64,000 nt of DNA from an uncultured Pelagibacteraceae bacterium (GTDB taxonomy: Bacteria; Pseudomonadota; Alphaproteobacteria; Pelagibacterales; Pelagibacteraceae). Position 1 is the first letter of the stretch. Each line of letters opens with the position of its first letter. This document shows, piece by piece, positions 43,037-52,657 of the stretch. Under the pieces are notes generated by a model. That model was not told the origin of the DNA. It was given only the letters and a program-made list of their open reading frames with translations, and did no database searches. The stretch is from assembly GCA_902535745.1 (NCBI GenBank), contig CACAUR010000006.1:1-64000 (forward strand). The letters are read 5' to 3'. The translations under genes were made by a program, and so were the position numbers.

Positions 43037-43110
43037 ATTCCTCCTTTTTTTATGTATTGTAATTTAGTTATTTACATAAATAAATATTTAAATTAATAGA
43101 TAAAAAGCTA

Positions 43111-43989
43111 ATGAGCTCAAAAAAGATAGTAATCACAGGTGGCGCCGGTTTTGTTGGTACTAATTTAATTAGATTACTTTTAAAAAAAACAAAACATAAA
43201 TTAATCTCAATAGATAATTACAGTTCAAGTTCACGTAAAAACCATATTAAAAGTTCCAGGGTAAAATACATCAAGGCCCACACAAAAAATATCTCATCAG
43301 TTTTAAATCCAAAACAAATTCTTTCGATTTTTCACTTTGGTGAGTTTGCAAGGATTTATCAAAGCTTTTTACAAATGGACAAATGTATCGAGTCGAATTC
43401 TATTGGAACAAACGCTGTTTTAAATTTTTGTCTTAGGAACAAAATTAAACTGGTTTATAGCGCAACATCTGCATCGCTTGGAAATAAAGGAAATGATAAA
43501 AATTTATCTCCATATGCATTCACAAAAGCAAAAAATTTAGAGTTATTAGAAAATTTAAAAAAATGGCATAAATTTAAATATGAAGTAATTTATTTTTACA
43601 ATGTATATGGTCCTAATCAAATTGGTAAAGGAAATATGGCTACTGTTATTGGAATATTTGAAGACTGTTACAAAAAAAATAAAGCTTTGCCAGTAGTTAA
43701 ACCTGGTACTCAATCAAGAAGATTTACGCATATAGATGATACGGTTAATATTTGCTTTATAGCTTGGAAAAAAAATCTATGTAGACATTATAGCATTTCC
43801 CATAAGCAAAGTTTTACAATTTTAGAAGTTGCAAAGATGTTTAAGAAACGGATTAGGCTTTTATCAAAAAGACCTGGTGAAAGATACGCATCAGCACTTA
43901 CAACAATGAATTTATCAAATAGAGTTTATAAATACTTTGGTAAAATCAAACTCAGAGACTATATTAAATCTTTTATCAACAATAATTAA
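43111..43989 (+). CDS. NAD-dependent epimerase/dehydratase (extended SDR)
   Basis: A 292-residue nucleotide-sugar SDR. It has the Rossmann motif GGAGFVGTNLIRLL at residues 9-22, IDNYSSSSRKNH, FHFGEFARIYQS, the catalytic YxxxK in SPYAFTKAKNLE, and YNVYGPNQIGKGNMATVIGIF with a C-terminal SKRPGERYAS. It resembles UDP-glucose 4-epimerase-like enzymes; the exact reaction is unknown. It is convergent with the IMPase-like gene (four-base overlap). Confidence 0.88.
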   Translation: MSSKKIVITGGAGFVGTNLIRLLLKKTKHKLISIDNYSSSSRKNHIKSSRVKYIKAHTKNISSVLNPKQILSIFHFGEFARIYQSFLQMDKCIESNSIGTNAVLNFCLRNKIKLVYSATSASLGNKGNDKNLSPYAFTKAKNLELLENLKKWHKFKYEVIYFYNVYGPNQIGKGNMATVIGIFEDCYKKNKALPVVKPGTQSRRFTHIDDTVNICFIAWKKNLCRHYSISHKQSFTILEVAKMFKKRIRLLSKRPGERYASALTTMNLSNRVYKYFGKIKLRDYIKSFINNN

Positions 43990-44771
43990 TTTAGAGGTCT
44001 AAGCATTCTCAGCATCTTGTGGTGCAAGATTTTGTTTGGAGAGACTAAAACATTTCCATTTTTAAAGTTAAATTGATTTTTCCAATTTGTGACTATTCCA
44101 CCTGAAGCTCTTATTATTGGTATCAATGGAAAAATATCCCAAATTTTATTTCCACATTGAAAAACAACATCAATTTTTCCTTCACAAAAATGAGAATAAC
44201 TCAATGCATCCATGCAAGGAAATTGCATCATTGGAAGAATTTTTTTTACTTTCTTGAGCTTATCTAAAGAAAAATTACCATGAAAGTTTCCAGAAAGCTT
44301 TATTCTTTCGAAATTTTTTTCATTTGAGGATCGCAATTTTATCTTTTTATTATCCTTGAATAAAAATGCCTCTTTAGTATTTTTGTTTATATAAAATTTA
44401 TTTAATTCAGGAAAATTTGCTAATCCAAAAATTGGTTGGCCTTTAAAACAAACAGCTATAAGATTACTCCATGAAGGATTTCCAATAACAAAAGATCTTG
44501 TCCCATCAATTGGATCTATTACCCAAGAGTAATCACTTTTAGTTACTTTCTTTCCAAATTCCTCACCAACTATTGAATGAGACGGGTATTTTTTATTAAT
44601 CTTTGATCTTATGAACTTTTCAAATTTTTTATCAGCTATAGTAACTGGGTCATAGTTAGAGCCTTTACCTTTGTTAAAAGCCTTAAACGGTTTGTTTAAA
44701 TTCTTTTTATAAAATCTATTTAAGTCTTTAGCCAAAGAGATTAAAAATCTATAAAATTCAATATTTTTCAT
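43986..44771 (-). CDS. Inositol monophosphatase-family phosphatase (histidinol-phosphatase-like)
   Basis: A 261-residue Mg-dependent, Li-sensitive type phosphatase. The metal site is complete: GEEFGKK (Glu), SYSHFCEGKIDVVFQ and WVIDPIDGTRSFVIGNPSW (Asp-x-Ile-Asp-Gly-Thr), plus a late WDIFPLIPIIRASGG. It is of normal length. Members hydrolyse inositol phosphate, histidinol phosphate (HisN), or 3'-phosphoadenosine; HisN is a reasonable guess but not proven by neighbours. Confidence 0.9.
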   Translation of the reverse strand: MKNIEFYRFLISLAKDLNRFYKKNLNKPFKAFNKGKGSNYDPVTIADKKFEKFIRSKINKKYPSHSIVGEEFGKKVTKSDYSWVIDPIDGTRSFVIGNPSWSNLIAVCFKGQPIFGLANFPELNKFYINKNTKEAFLFKDNKKIKLRSSNEKNFERIKLSGNFHGNFSLDKLKKVKKILPMMQFPCMDALSYSHFCEGKIDVVFQCGNKIWDIFPLIPIIRASGGIVTNWKNQFNFKNGNVLVSPNKILHHKMLRMLRPLN

Positions 44772-44839
44772 TTGTTTTGATTTATTTTAAGATCTTATTA
44801 CTATTTAATTTTGCTTGATTAAAGCTATTTTTTGTTGAA

Positions 44840-45955
44840 ATGTTAATTGTAGATATGAAAATACAATTAGAGAAGAATAACAAAATATTTGTGTTTCAAG
44901 GATCGAAAAAGAAAGAATTACATCCTATTTGGTTAAGAGAAAGAGTGTCTGAAAAAGAACATCTAGATGCTAATACCGAACAAAGATTATTTGATCCATC
45001 TTTTCTAAAAAATATAACAATTAAAGATGTTAAAATTGATAATAATCTTTTAAATCTCGAGTTCAGTGACGGAGTAAAGTCTAAATTTGACATTAAAAAA
45101 ATTGAAAAAGAGTTTTCTTCAGATGAGGAATTAGAAAGATTAATGCAGCCAACGCTATGGAATTCTGACCTTAAGGATATAAAAAATTTTAAATATAACA
45201 ATAATTTTTTAGAAAGTGGTGAGATGCTTGAGCTTTTAAAATCATTTTATAAAAATGGTTTTATTATTATTTCAAATGTTCCAACTAAAGATAATTTTAT
45301 TGTAAATTTTGCCAATTCAATTGGTAGCATTAGAAGAACAAATTTTGGTGAATACTTTAATGTTAAGTCAAAACCAAATCCAAATGATTTAGCTTACACA
45401 CCTCTTCCTCTTTCACCTCATACTGACAATCCTTACAGAAAACCAGTTCCAAATATTCAGTTATTACATTGTCTTGAAAATGAAGTTAAAGGTGGATTTT
45501 CAACTTTAGTTGATGGATTTGCAGTGGCAGAAAATTTAAAAAAAGAATTTCCTGAATTTTTCAAAATACTTACAGAAGTAAAAGTGAAATTTAGATTTGC
45601 AGATAAAAATGTGGTTTTAGAAAATTATGGGGAACTTATTGAAGTAGATCAAAATAAACGAGTTAAACAAGTAAGATTTAGTACCAGACTAGATTTTGTT
45701 CCAGCTTTAGAAAAAGATAGGCTAGACTTATATTATAAAGCAAGAAATAAAATTTCAGAAATTTATAACTCAGATAAATTTTTAAAAAAATTCAAGTTAA
45801 ATCCAGGTGACTTACTGATGATGGATAATTATAGATTGCTTCACGGTAGAACAGAGTTTAATCCTAATGAGGGTAATAGGTTTTTACAAGGTTGTTATAT
45901 AGATTACGACTCTTCAGAAGGTAAACTAAGACACTTACTAAGAAAATTTAGTTAA
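44840..45955 (+). CDS. Gamma-butyrobetaine dioxygenase-like Fe(II)/2-oxoglutarate oxygenase
   Basis: A 371-residue two-domain protein. Residues about 20-110 form the small DUF971-type zinc-fold-like domain (LHPIWLRERVSEKEHLDANTEQR) found before TauD domains in gamma-butyrobetaine and trimethyllysine hydroxylases. Residues about 120-371 are TauD-like, with iron ligands H194 and D196 (SPHTDNPYR) and H335 (LLHGRTEF) and R347 for 2-oxoglutarate. It would hydroxylate a quaternary ammonium acid such as gamma-butyrobetaine to give carnitine. A second ATG at 44855 is a possible start. It stands alone between minus-strand genes. Confidence 0.88.
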   Translation: MLIVDMKIQLEKNNKIFVFQGSKKKELHPIWLRERVSEKEHLDANTEQRLFDPSFLKNITIKDVKIDNNLLNLEFSDGVKSKFDIKKIEKEFSSDEELERLMQPTLWNSDLKDIKNFKYNNNFLESGEMLELLKSFYKNGFIIISNVPTKDNFIVNFANSIGSIRRTNFGEYFNVKSKPNPNDLAYTPLPLSPHTDNPYRKPVPNIQLLHCLENEVKGGFSTLVDGFAVAENLKKEFPEFFKILTEVKVKFRFADKNVVLENYGELIEVDQNKRVKQVRFSTRLDFVPALEKDRLDLYYKARNKISEIYNSDKFLKKFKLNPGDLLMMDNYRLLHGRTEFNPNEGNRFLQGCYIDYDSSEGKLRHLLRKFS

Positions 45956-46975
45956 TTAGATTTTTTTAAAAGCTAAGCTTTTAGAAAGATAAGCATTCTT
46001 AGAATAAAAAAGTTCTAGTCCACTTTGTCTAGCAACGTTAGCAAGATCTTCTCTTATATATTTAGGATAATAAGGTTCATGTGTAGAATAAGGAAAAAAT
46101 TCTAATAATGGATTTAAAATTGGATTGTCATCTATTTGCAAAGAGTCTGTTAAAATAAAAATCCCCCCTTTTCTTAAAACTCTAGAGATTTCGCTAAAAA
46201 TTTTTTTTCTTATCGCAGAGGGAACTTCGTGAAAAACATAAGTAGAAGTAACAATATCATAAGATTTCTCATCAAATGGCAACTCTTCTCCTTTGCAATT
46301 TACATATTTAATATTTAAGAATTTCTTTAATTTTTCTTTTGCTACATTTAAATACTCTTCTGATAAATCAGAACATGTGACCTCTAAATTTTTTGTGTTT
46401 AATTTATATGTTTGAATTATGTCCCCTGTGCCAGTACCAATATCCAATAACTTTGTTCTTGGTAAATTTTCATCTTTTATAAATTTAATTAAGGGGATCA
46501 TTGAAAATCTTCGCATTGTTGCAGCGCACCCTGAAAATAAAGTCTCAACTTGAAACTCGTATAATCTTGCAGATTTTTCACTTAAATAACCATCTGTTTG
46601 ATAATGGAAATTTCTAAGAAAATATTTTGGTAAGTCTTTATTAGTTTTTACATCAGAAAATTTACCCGATGTCCTTCTTTTATCAATTTTAGGTAAATCG
46701 AGAAAAAAATCAAAACTTCCTTTAGCTGTATTTATCAAATCTTTAAGTTCTGTTTTAGGTATTTTATAAAATTTTGAATTGATCAACTTTCGCTCTTCAT
46801 TTAAAAGTTTCATCATTTCAAAAAATAGTTTTCTACCATTTGGCATTTTGCCATAAAACGGAGGTGGATTAGACTTATCTATTTTAATAGGTGTCGCGTA
46901 CTTAAAAGAAATGATGTAATGCGCAGAATACCAGATAAACTTACTAGATTGATTTATTAAATAACTTAATGACAT
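45956..46975 (-). CDS. SAM-dependent methyltransferase (UbiE/COQ5-like), N-terminally extended
   Basis: A 339-residue protein. The methyltransferase part (about residues 190-339) has LLDIGTGTGDIIQTYKL, YDIVTSTYVFHEVPSAI and RVLRKGGIFILTDSLQ. The first 180 residues are helical, with an NGRKLFFEMMKLLNEERK stretch and YLSEKSARLYEFQVETLFSGCAATMRR, resembling methyltransferases of lipid or quinone type. The substrate is unknown. It abuts the dioxygenase gene end with no gap. Confidence 0.85.
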   Translation of the reverse strand: MSLSYLINQSSKFIWYSAHYIISFKYATPIKIDKSNPPPFYGKMPNGRKLFFEMMKLLNEERKLINSKFYKIPKTELKDLINTAKGSFDFFLDLPKIDKRRTSGKFSDVKTNKDLPKYFLRNFHYQTDGYLSEKSARLYEFQVETLFSGCAATMRRFSMIPLIKFIKDENLPRTKLLDIGTGTGDIIQTYKLNTKNLEVTCSDLSEEYLNVAKEKLKKFLNIKYVNCKGEELPFDEKSYDIVTSTYVFHEVPSAIRKKIFSEISRVLRKGGIFILTDSLQIDDNPILNPLLEFFPYSTHEPYYPKYIREDLANVARQSGLELFYSKNAYLSKSLAFKKI

Positions 46976-47005
46976 TTCAAGATTATATCAAAAAAGACAA
47001 TTTTT

Positions 47006-47713
47006 TTAACCAAGATTTTGTAAAAAAGGTAGAGATTTTAGCAAGTAAAAACCTACTGCTTGAAGTTGGTTTGTTAGTATCAAAATACCTGTTCCTAACA
47101 GAATAAATCCACCAGTTTTTGAGATAATGTTTATATTTTTTTTTAAATTTTTTGAAATAAGCATAAATTTTTGTATTAAAAAACCAGACAAAATGAAGGG
47201 AATAGCTAATCCTAATGAATAAAATAACAATAATAGAACAGCTTTCAATAGAGTTTGTTCCACGGCTGCAAGAGCCAGTATAGAGCCAAGAATAGGTCCA
47301 ATGCATGGTGTCCAACCAAAACCAAATGCCATCCCTACTAAAACAGAACTAAAAACATTTGCGCTTTTTTGAGTGTCTAATCTCTTTTCAAAGTTTAGAA
47401 AGTTTAAATTTATAATTCCGATTATCTGAAGAGAAAAAAGAATAATAATTAGTCCAGAAAAAATTCTAAGCTCTATTGAATTATTTAATAAAATTTTTCC
47501 AATTAGAGAACTAGTTGCTCCAAATGCAATAAAAATGATAGAGAACCCAACTGTAAATAAAATTATTGGTGTAATATTAACTTTTTTTTCTTCAAGCAAT
47601 TCATTTAAGGATTTGCCTGATACATAAGATATATATCCCGGTATTAAAGGTAAAACGCAGGGAGATAAGAAACTTAGAAGGCCTGCGCCTAACGCCAAAA
47701 TTAATTCTGTCAT
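47006..47713 (-). CDS. ccdA: Cytochrome c biogenesis protein CcdA-like thiol-disulfide transporter
   Basis: A 235-residue six-span membrane protein. LLSFLSPCVLPLIPGYISYVSG near the start and GMAFGFGWTPCIGPILGSIL in the middle give the two cysteines (C19 and about C136) that carry reducing equivalents across the inner membrane. It supports reduction of cytochrome c apoprotein heme-binding cysteines or periplasmic thioredoxins. It ends about 30 bases before the methyltransferase gene start. Confidence 0.93.
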   Translation of the reverse strand: MTELILALGAGLLSFLSPCVLPLIPGYISYVSGKSLNELLEEKKVNITPIILFTVGFSIIFIAFGATSSLIGKILLNNSIELRIFSGLIIILFSLQIIGIINLNFLNFEKRLDTQKSANVFSSVLVGMAFGFGWTPCIGPILGSILALAAVEQTLLKAVLLLLFYSLGLAIPFILSGFLIQKFMLISKNLKKNINIISKTGGFILLGTGILILTNQLQAVGFYLLKSLPFLQNLG

Positions 47714-47718
47714 TTAGT

Positions 47719-49161
47719 TTAACCTTTTAAACCAAGGTGTGTGTATTTAACATTAAGATAATCTTTAATTGCCATTGAACCACCCTCTCTTCCGTAACCT
47801 GCTTGTTTAATACCTCCAAACGGTGCCTCTGCTAAAGCAACTTGTGGTGTGTTAACTGCAACTGTTCCTGTTTCCATTAGCTCTGATGCTTTATGTGCTG
47901 TCTCCATAGAGTTGGTGCAAATATAACTTGATAATCCTAACTCATGATTGTTAGCTCTTTCAATTACTTCATCAAAACTTTTAAAAGATAGCATTGGCAC
48001 TAAGGGTCCGAATGGCTCAACTTTCATAATTGTAAAATCATCTTTCACGTTATCAAATATTGTAGGTTCGTAAAAATAACCTTTATTAAAACCTGAGGGT
48101 CTTTTCCCTCCTAATAAAACTTTTGCCCCTTCTTTCTTTGTTGTCTCAACCAATTCTTCTATTTCATTTAATCTTTTTTTTGTTGTAATAGGTCCTAGCT
48201 GAACTGAAGGATCCATTCCATCACCAATCTTTAATTTCTTTGTTTTTTTAATAAACAAATTTACGAATTCATCTTTCTTAGTTTCTTGAATATAAAATCT
48301 ATTAGGTGATATACAAACTTGACCATTATTTCTAAACTTAGCTGCTATAGCCATATCAGCAGCCTTTTTAATATCAGCATCATCAAACACTATGAATGGA
48401 GAATGGCCACTTAACTCCATTGTTACTCTTTGAACTTTGTCTGCGGCTTGTTTAAGAATTAATTTTCCAACTCTTGAAGAGCCTGTAATCGAAATTTTTT
48501 TAACTATGTCAGAGGCAATTAATTGTTGTGCGATACTAGGTGGGTCACCTGATAGTAAATTAATCACCCCTGGAGGTACCCCACACTCTCTACATATTTC
48601 GACAAGCTCCATAACTACACCTGGTGTTATTACATCAGGTTTTACAATTACTGAACATCCTGCTGCCAATCCCGTTGAGATTTTTCTAGATGATAAAACT
48701 AAGGGAAAATTCCAAGGCACCAACGCTGCAACAACTCCAACTGGTTGATAGTAAACATGTACACGAGTATCCTCAAATCTACTCTCTACAGTTTGTCCAT
48801 AAATTCTTTTTGTCTCCTCTGCATTCCATTCAAAAATATCTGCTGCACCATTAACCTCACCCTTAGCCTCAATTAGCGGTTTTCCCATTTCTAGAGTCAT
48901 CCATTTTGCAAGAACATCTTGTTTCTCCCTCATTTTATCTGCTATGCGTCTTAAGATATATGATCTTTGCCAAGGTGTAGTTTTTTTCCAAACTTCTAAT
49001 CCTTGTTGTGCTGACTTTAAAGCTTTCTCCACATCCTCTGGGGATGCTTTGGAAGCATTACCTAGAATTTCCTCATTTGCAGGATTTATTACATCATAGG
49101 TCTCTCCACTAGAAGATTTAATCCATTTACCATCAATAAATTGACCAAATTTTTCGTACAT
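47719..49161 (-). CDS. Aldehyde dehydrogenase (ALDH superfamily, succinate-semialdehyde type)
   Basis: A 480-residue NAD(P)-dependent aldehyde dehydrogenase. It has PWNFPLVLSSRKISTGLAAG, the general base Glu in VTMELSGHSPFIVFDDAD (family normally ELGG) and the catalytic Cys in NNGQVCISPNRF. It ends PFGGIKQAGYGREGG. The type is close to succinate-semialdehyde or similar short aldehyde dehydrogenases; the substrate is not determined. It is five bases before ccdA on the same strand. Confidence 0.92.
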   Translation of the reverse strand: MYEKFGQFIDGKWIKSSSGETYDVINPANEEILGNASKASPEDVEKALKSAQQGLEVWKKTTPWQRSYILRRIADKMREKQDVLAKWMTLEMGKPLIEAKGEVNGAADIFEWNAEETKRIYGQTVESRFEDTRVHVYYQPVGVVAALVPWNFPLVLSSRKISTGLAAGCSVIVKPDVITPGVVMELVEICRECGVPPGVINLLSGDPPSIAQQLIASDIVKKISITGSSRVGKLILKQAADKVQRVTMELSGHSPFIVFDDADIKKAADMAIAAKFRNNGQVCISPNRFYIQETKKDEFVNLFIKKTKKLKIGDGMDPSVQLGPITTKKRLNEIEELVETTKKEGAKVLLGGKRPSGFNKGYFYEPTIFDNVKDDFTIMKVEPFGPLVPMLSFKSFDEVIERANNHELGLSSYICTNSMETAHKASELMETGTVAVNTPQVALAEAPFGGIKQAGYGREGGSMAIKDYLNVKYTHLGLKG

Positions 49162-49265
49162 AAATTAATTTAACATTACCTTTAATGGTGTCTAGTGTGC
49201 AAATAAAACATGTCAACAAAACTACATTATTCGTACTATAATACATTTATAAAAAAGGAGAAGAT

Positions 49266-49583
49266 ATGAAAGCATATATAATGGGAAACTATACGGAAAA
49301 AGCTTTTCAGGGATTTTTAAAAGATCCTTCAACTGATAGAAAAGCAGTAGTAGATCAACTTACTAAAGCTATGGGTGGAACTATGCACTCAATGGACATT
49401 GTAAGAGGTTCATACGATTTCGTAGTTGTTGCAGATATTCCAAATTTTGAGGACTTTGCAGCGATAAAATTAGTTGTAGAAGCATCTGGAGCTGTGAGTA
49501 ATTTAACTATGTTGGAAGCAATAGACTTTTCTAAAGCAACTGCTAAAGCAAGTAAGATTGGTTACAAAGCGCCAGGACAGTAA
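49266..49583 (+). CDS. GYD-domain protein
   Basis: A 105-residue protein. MKAYIMGNYTEKAFQGFLKDPS, the RGSYDFVVVADIPNFEDF segment (the GYD-like motif) and AVSNLTMLEAID define the family, whose fold is ferredoxin-like and whose function is unknown. A strong Shine-Dalgarno (aaaaaggagaag) precedes the ATG, so it is probably highly expressed. It is convergent with the DUF779 gene with a four-base gap. Confidence 0.9.
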   Translation: MKAYIMGNYTEKAFQGFLKDPSTDRKAVVDQLTKAMGGTMHSMDIVRGSYDFVVVADIPNFEDFAAIKLVVEASGAVSNLTMLEAIDFSKATAKASKIGYKAPGQ

Positions 49584-49587
49584 TAGA

Positions 49588-49956
49588 TTATTTTTTTTCG
49601 TCGTTATCAACGACTAAGCAGATTTCTGATTTTGTCAGGAATCTGCGGCCTGTTCCATTATCCAAAGAAAACATTCCACCAATTCCATTAACCGCATCAA
49701 TTGTTAAGTCGGTATGTTTCCATTTTTCATACATATCCCCATTCATATAAAAAGGAACTCCACCAATTTCTCCTAACTTTACATCGTTGTCCCCAAGAGG
49801 GAACTCCCCTTCTTGAAAACACATAGGTGCACTTCCATCGCAACATCCACCTGACTGATGGAACATCAATTTTTTTCCGTATTTTTCCTGAAGCTCAGAG
49901 AGAAGGTTTAGAGCTGAGTTGGTTGCAGATACTTTCATTTTTAAAGTACGGCCCAT
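49588..49956 (-). CDS. DUF779 protein
   Basis: A 122-residue protein of the DUF779 family: LMFHQSGGCCDGSAPMCFQ with four cysteines in the middle is diagnostic. These proteins accompany acetaldehyde/aldehyde dehydrogenases such as the gene just upstream, and may help its expression or assembly. The first ATG at 49956 lies inside a perfect hairpin; an internal ATG at 49938 (MKVSATNSA) also fits the family start, so the exact start is uncertain. Confidence 0.9.
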   Translation of the reverse strand: MGRTLKMKVSATNSALNLLSELQEKYGKKLMFHQSGGCCDGSAPMCFQEGEFPLGDNDVKLGEIGGVPFYMNGDMYEKWKHTDLTIDAVNGIGGMFSLDNGTGRRFLTKSEICLVVDNDEKK

Positions 49957-49974
49957 GATTCAGAATCATGGGCC
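49950..49974. other. Perfect 11-bp hairpin between the aldehyde dehydrogenase and DUF779 genes
   Basis: Bases 49950-49960 and 49964-49974 are exact inverted repeats (GGCCCATGATT) around a three-base loop. It lies 16 bases after the aldehyde dehydrogenase stop and contains the first possible start codon of the DUF779 gene. It has no T tract, so it is not a standard terminator; it may be an mRNA-processing or translation-control element. Confidence 0.8.
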
Positions 49975-49989
49975 AGTATATATTAATGT

Positions 49990-51531
49990 TTAAAAGAAGC
50001 CTAATTTTTTTTCAGCATAAGAGACATGTAAGTTCTTATTCTGTCTATAGTGATTAAGCATCATTTTGTGAGTTTCTCTTCCAACACCTGATTGTTTGTA
50101 TCCACCGAATGGAGAGTGAGCTGGATAAGCATGATAACAATTAGTCCATACTATTCCTGCTTGAATACCTCTTCCCATTCTGTGAGCTCTATTACCATCT
50201 CTAGTCCACACAGCTGCTCCTAAACCGTAAAGAGTATCATTAGCGATTTTTAGCGCCTCTGCTTCATCTTTAAATTTAATCACAGATACAACGGGTCCAA
50301 AAATCTCTTCTTGAGAGATTCGCATGTTATTTTTAGCTTCAAAAATAGTTGGTTCAATGAAATTACCTTTTTCCAAACCACTATTAAGCTTAGCAACATT
50401 TCCCCCTGATAGAACTTTAGCACCCTCTTTTTTACCAAGATCTAGATAAGATTTTATCTTTTCCATTTGTTCTAATGATACTTGAGCTCCAATCATTGTT
50501 TCCATTTTTAAAGGATTATCTTGTACAACTGCTTTTGTTCTAGCAATAGCTCTCTCCATGAATTTATCATAGATAGACTCTTGTATTAAAGCTCTACTTG
50601 GACAAGTACAAACCTCACCTTGGTTTAGATTGAACATCACAAAACCTTCAATACATTTATCAAAGAAATCATCATCTTTATCTAATACGTCTTCAAAGAA
50701 AATGTTTGGAGATTTTCCACCTAATTCCAGAGTTATAGGAATTATGTTTTGTGCAGCATATTGCATGATCAATCTTCCAGTTGTTGTTTCACCAGTAAAT
50801 GCAACTTTAGCAACTCTTTTAGATGATGCTAATGGTTTACCCGCTTCTAATCCAAAGCCACTTACAATGTTAACTACTCCTGGAGGTAATAAATCTCCAA
50901 TAAGTTCCATTAAAACATTTATTGATGCTGGCGTTTGTTCAGCTGGCTTCAATACAACGCAATTTCCTGCTGCAAGTGCCGGAGCTAATTTCCAAGTCGC
51001 CATTAATAATGGGAAGTTCCATGGAATTATTTGTCCTACAACTCCTAACGGTTCATGAAAATTGTATGAGTATTGGTTGTTTGCAATTTCAGCAATTGAT
51101 CCCTCTTCTGCTCTGATTACTCCAGCAAAATATCTCCAGTGATCGACAACTAAAGGCAAATCCGCTGCCATACATTCTCTAATTGGCTTTCCATTATCTA
51201 AACATTCAGCTACTGCTAACAGGTTTAGATTTTTCTCAATAACATCTGCTATTTTGTTCAAGATATTTGATCTTGTAGTGATGTCTGTTTTTCCCCATTC
51301 AGGGAAAGCTGCGTGTGCTGCGTCTAATGCAGCTTCTACGTCTTTATCATTTGATCGTGCAACTGAGCAGATTTTCTCATTTGAAATCGGGCTAACATTA
51401 TCAAAATATTTACCAGATTTAGGTTCTACAAATTTTCCGTTAATGTAGTTTCCGTATTTAGACTTAAACGGAAATTTAACCTTTAAATGAGAAGTATCTA
51501 GAACAGATGACACTTTCAGTTCTGCACTCAT
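49990..51531 (-). CDS. Aldehyde dehydrogenase (acetaldehyde/ExaC type)
   Basis: About 513 residues, NAD-dependent. It has [57 protein letters not shown] with the base Glu, the catalytic Cys in [16 protein letters not shown] and a C-terminal [23 protein letters not shown]779 gene follows, the usual partner of the ExaC/AcoD group that oxidises acetaldehyde and similar aldehydes. I place the start at 51531 because GGAGG precedes it; the frame continues upstream as a Lys-rich extension to an ATG at 51684. Confidence 0.92.
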   Translation of the reverse strand: MSAELKVSSVLDTSHLKVKFPFKSKYGNYINGKFVEPKSGKYFDNVSPISNEKICSVARSNDKDVEAALDAAHAAFPEWGKTDITTRSNILNKIADVIEKNLNLLAVAECLDNGKPIRECMAADLPLVVDHWRYFAGVIRAEEGSIAEIANNQYSYNFHEPLGVVGQIIPWNFPLLMATWKLAPALAAGNCVVLKPAEQTPASINVLMELIGDLLPPGVVNIVSGFGLEAGKPLASSKRVAKVAFTGETTTGRLIMQYAAQNIIPITLELGGKSPNIFFEDVLDKDDDFFDKCIEGFVMFNLNQGEVCTCPSRALIQESIYDKFMERAIARTKAVVQDNPLKMETMIGAQVSLEQMEKIKSYLDLGKKEGAKVLSGGNVAKLNSGLEKGNFIEPTIFEAKNNMRISQEEIFGPVVSVIKFKDEAEALKIANDTLYGLGAAVWTRDGNRAHRMGRGIQAGIVWTNCYHAYPAHSPFGGYKQSGVGRETHKMMLNHYRQNKNLHVSYAEKKLGFF

Positions 51532-51684
51532 TTTTCCTCCATTTGTTTTAGGCTTAAGATTTTTTGGCTTTTTAGATTTAGAAAGTTTCTTTGTCGTTTT
51601 GCTTTTAAGTTTTTTTCTTTTTTTAATCGACTTTTTTGTTATCTTTCTTCTTTTCTTAACAGCTTTTTTTTTAGTCTTAGCCAT
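51532..51684 (-). other. Lysine-rich in-frame leader upstream of the aldehyde dehydrogenase
   Basis: From ATG 51684 the frame runs 51 codons without a stop into the dehydrogenase. It encodes 24 Lys and 3 Arg among the 51 residues (starting [19 protein letters not shown]). Lys codons are mixed AAA and AAG, which suggests selection on protein rather than plain AT drift. It could be a real N-terminal tail, or an overlapping small histone H1-like gene. No Shine-Dalgarno is near ATG 51684. Confidence 0.55.
51536..51540 (-). promoter_or_regulatory. Shine-Dalgarno GGAGG deciding the aldehyde dehydrogenase start
   Basis: On the minus strand GGAGG is followed by four A and ATG (51531). It supports initiation at the shorter start and argues that the Lys-rich stretch is not always part of the enzyme. 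Confidence 0.65.
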
Positions 51685-51784
51685 TTGTATAAATTGAATT
51701 AAAGACCATTTTGAGCATGATGTAAACGAGCAAAAATAATTTTCAATTTTTAGTTGAAATTACATTTCATTATTATTCAATACT

Positions 51785-52639
51785 TTATTTATCTCTTGTG
51801 GCAATGAATACTCCTAGTGAAGCTACTAGAAATCCAAGTAGATCAATTGTAGTTAGTTGCTCATTTAAGAAAATCCAAGCCATAAATGCGGTTGTCGCAG
51901 GTATTAAAAAAAATACAGTAACAGTTTTACTTGCTGAATTATTTTTAATCAGAAACATCAAAATTGTAAAAGCTCCGAAGGATACTAAAAAAATTTGGTG
52001 GCTCATTGCTACTAAAAAAGTTGAATTGAATTCAATAAAAGGATCAACAAAAAATAATATTATTATTAGATGGAAAAAACATCCGCCTGCTGCCTGATAC
52101 ATATTGCTTACTGGCAAAGGTATATTGCCACTATATTTTTTTTGGAAAAGTGTAGCAGATGTAATTGACAGTAATGCTATGAATGATGCAATTATTCCAA
52201 TAGCCGGCAATGTTACTCCTATATCAAAACCTAAAACCATTGCAGACCCAATAAAACCTAAGATTACACCTAGCCATTGTTTCCAATCTACGTATTCTTT
52301 AAGGAAAGGTCCTGCTAGAGCATTGGTTAAAATAGGTTGCATTGTTACTATTAAAGCAGTTATCCCTGTTGGGATATCTTTAGATACCGAAAAAAAGACA
52401 CCACCTAAGTAAACTCCGTGAAATAAAACTCCACTTGTAAAAGATTGGATAAAATCTTTTTTATTGAGTTTTAAAGATAAATTTTTGTAGACGGAATAAA
52501 TTAGGAAACCTAGTGCAACTATAAAAAATCTAAAAGCTAAAGCTGAAAATGGATCACTATTATTTACAATTGGTTTTGTTGTGACAAATGCCGAAGACCA
52601 AAGTAAAACAAAGATTAAAGGTAAGAATTTATTCATCAA
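51785..52639 (-). CDS. EamA-family (DMT) transporter
   Basis: A 284-residue ten-span carrier of the drug/metabolite transporter superfamily. It starts LPLIFVLLWSSAFVTTKPIV, and GITALIVTMQPILTNALAGPFLKE and FLIPATTAFMAWIFLNEQLT are the two EamA repeats. It would export a small metabolite or amino acid; the substrate is unknown. A second EamA gene lies upstream on the same strand, with a 140-base gap holding a parS-like palindrome. Confidence 0.92.
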   Translation of the reverse strand: MMNKFLPLIFVLLWSSAFVTTKPIVNNSDPFSALAFRFFIVALGFLIYSVYKNLSLKLNKKDFIQSFTSGVLFHGVYLGGVFFSVSKDIPTGITALIVTMQPILTNALAGPFLKEYVDWKQWLGVILGFIGSAMVLGFDIGVTLPAIGIIASFIALLSITSATLFQKKYSGNIPLPVSNMYQAAGGCFFHLIIILFFVDPFIEFNSTFLVAMSHQIFLVSFGAFTILMFLIKNNSASKTVTVFFLIPATTAFMAWIFLNEQLTTIDLLGFLVASLGVFIATRDK

Positions 52640-52657
52640 GTATCACGAACTTATAAT

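Noticed and set aside
47006-47315. Overlapping ORF in another frame within ccdA
   Set aside because: Its translation is Trp/Tyr/Ser-rich without any motif, while the CcdA frame carries all conserved cysteines and membrane segments.
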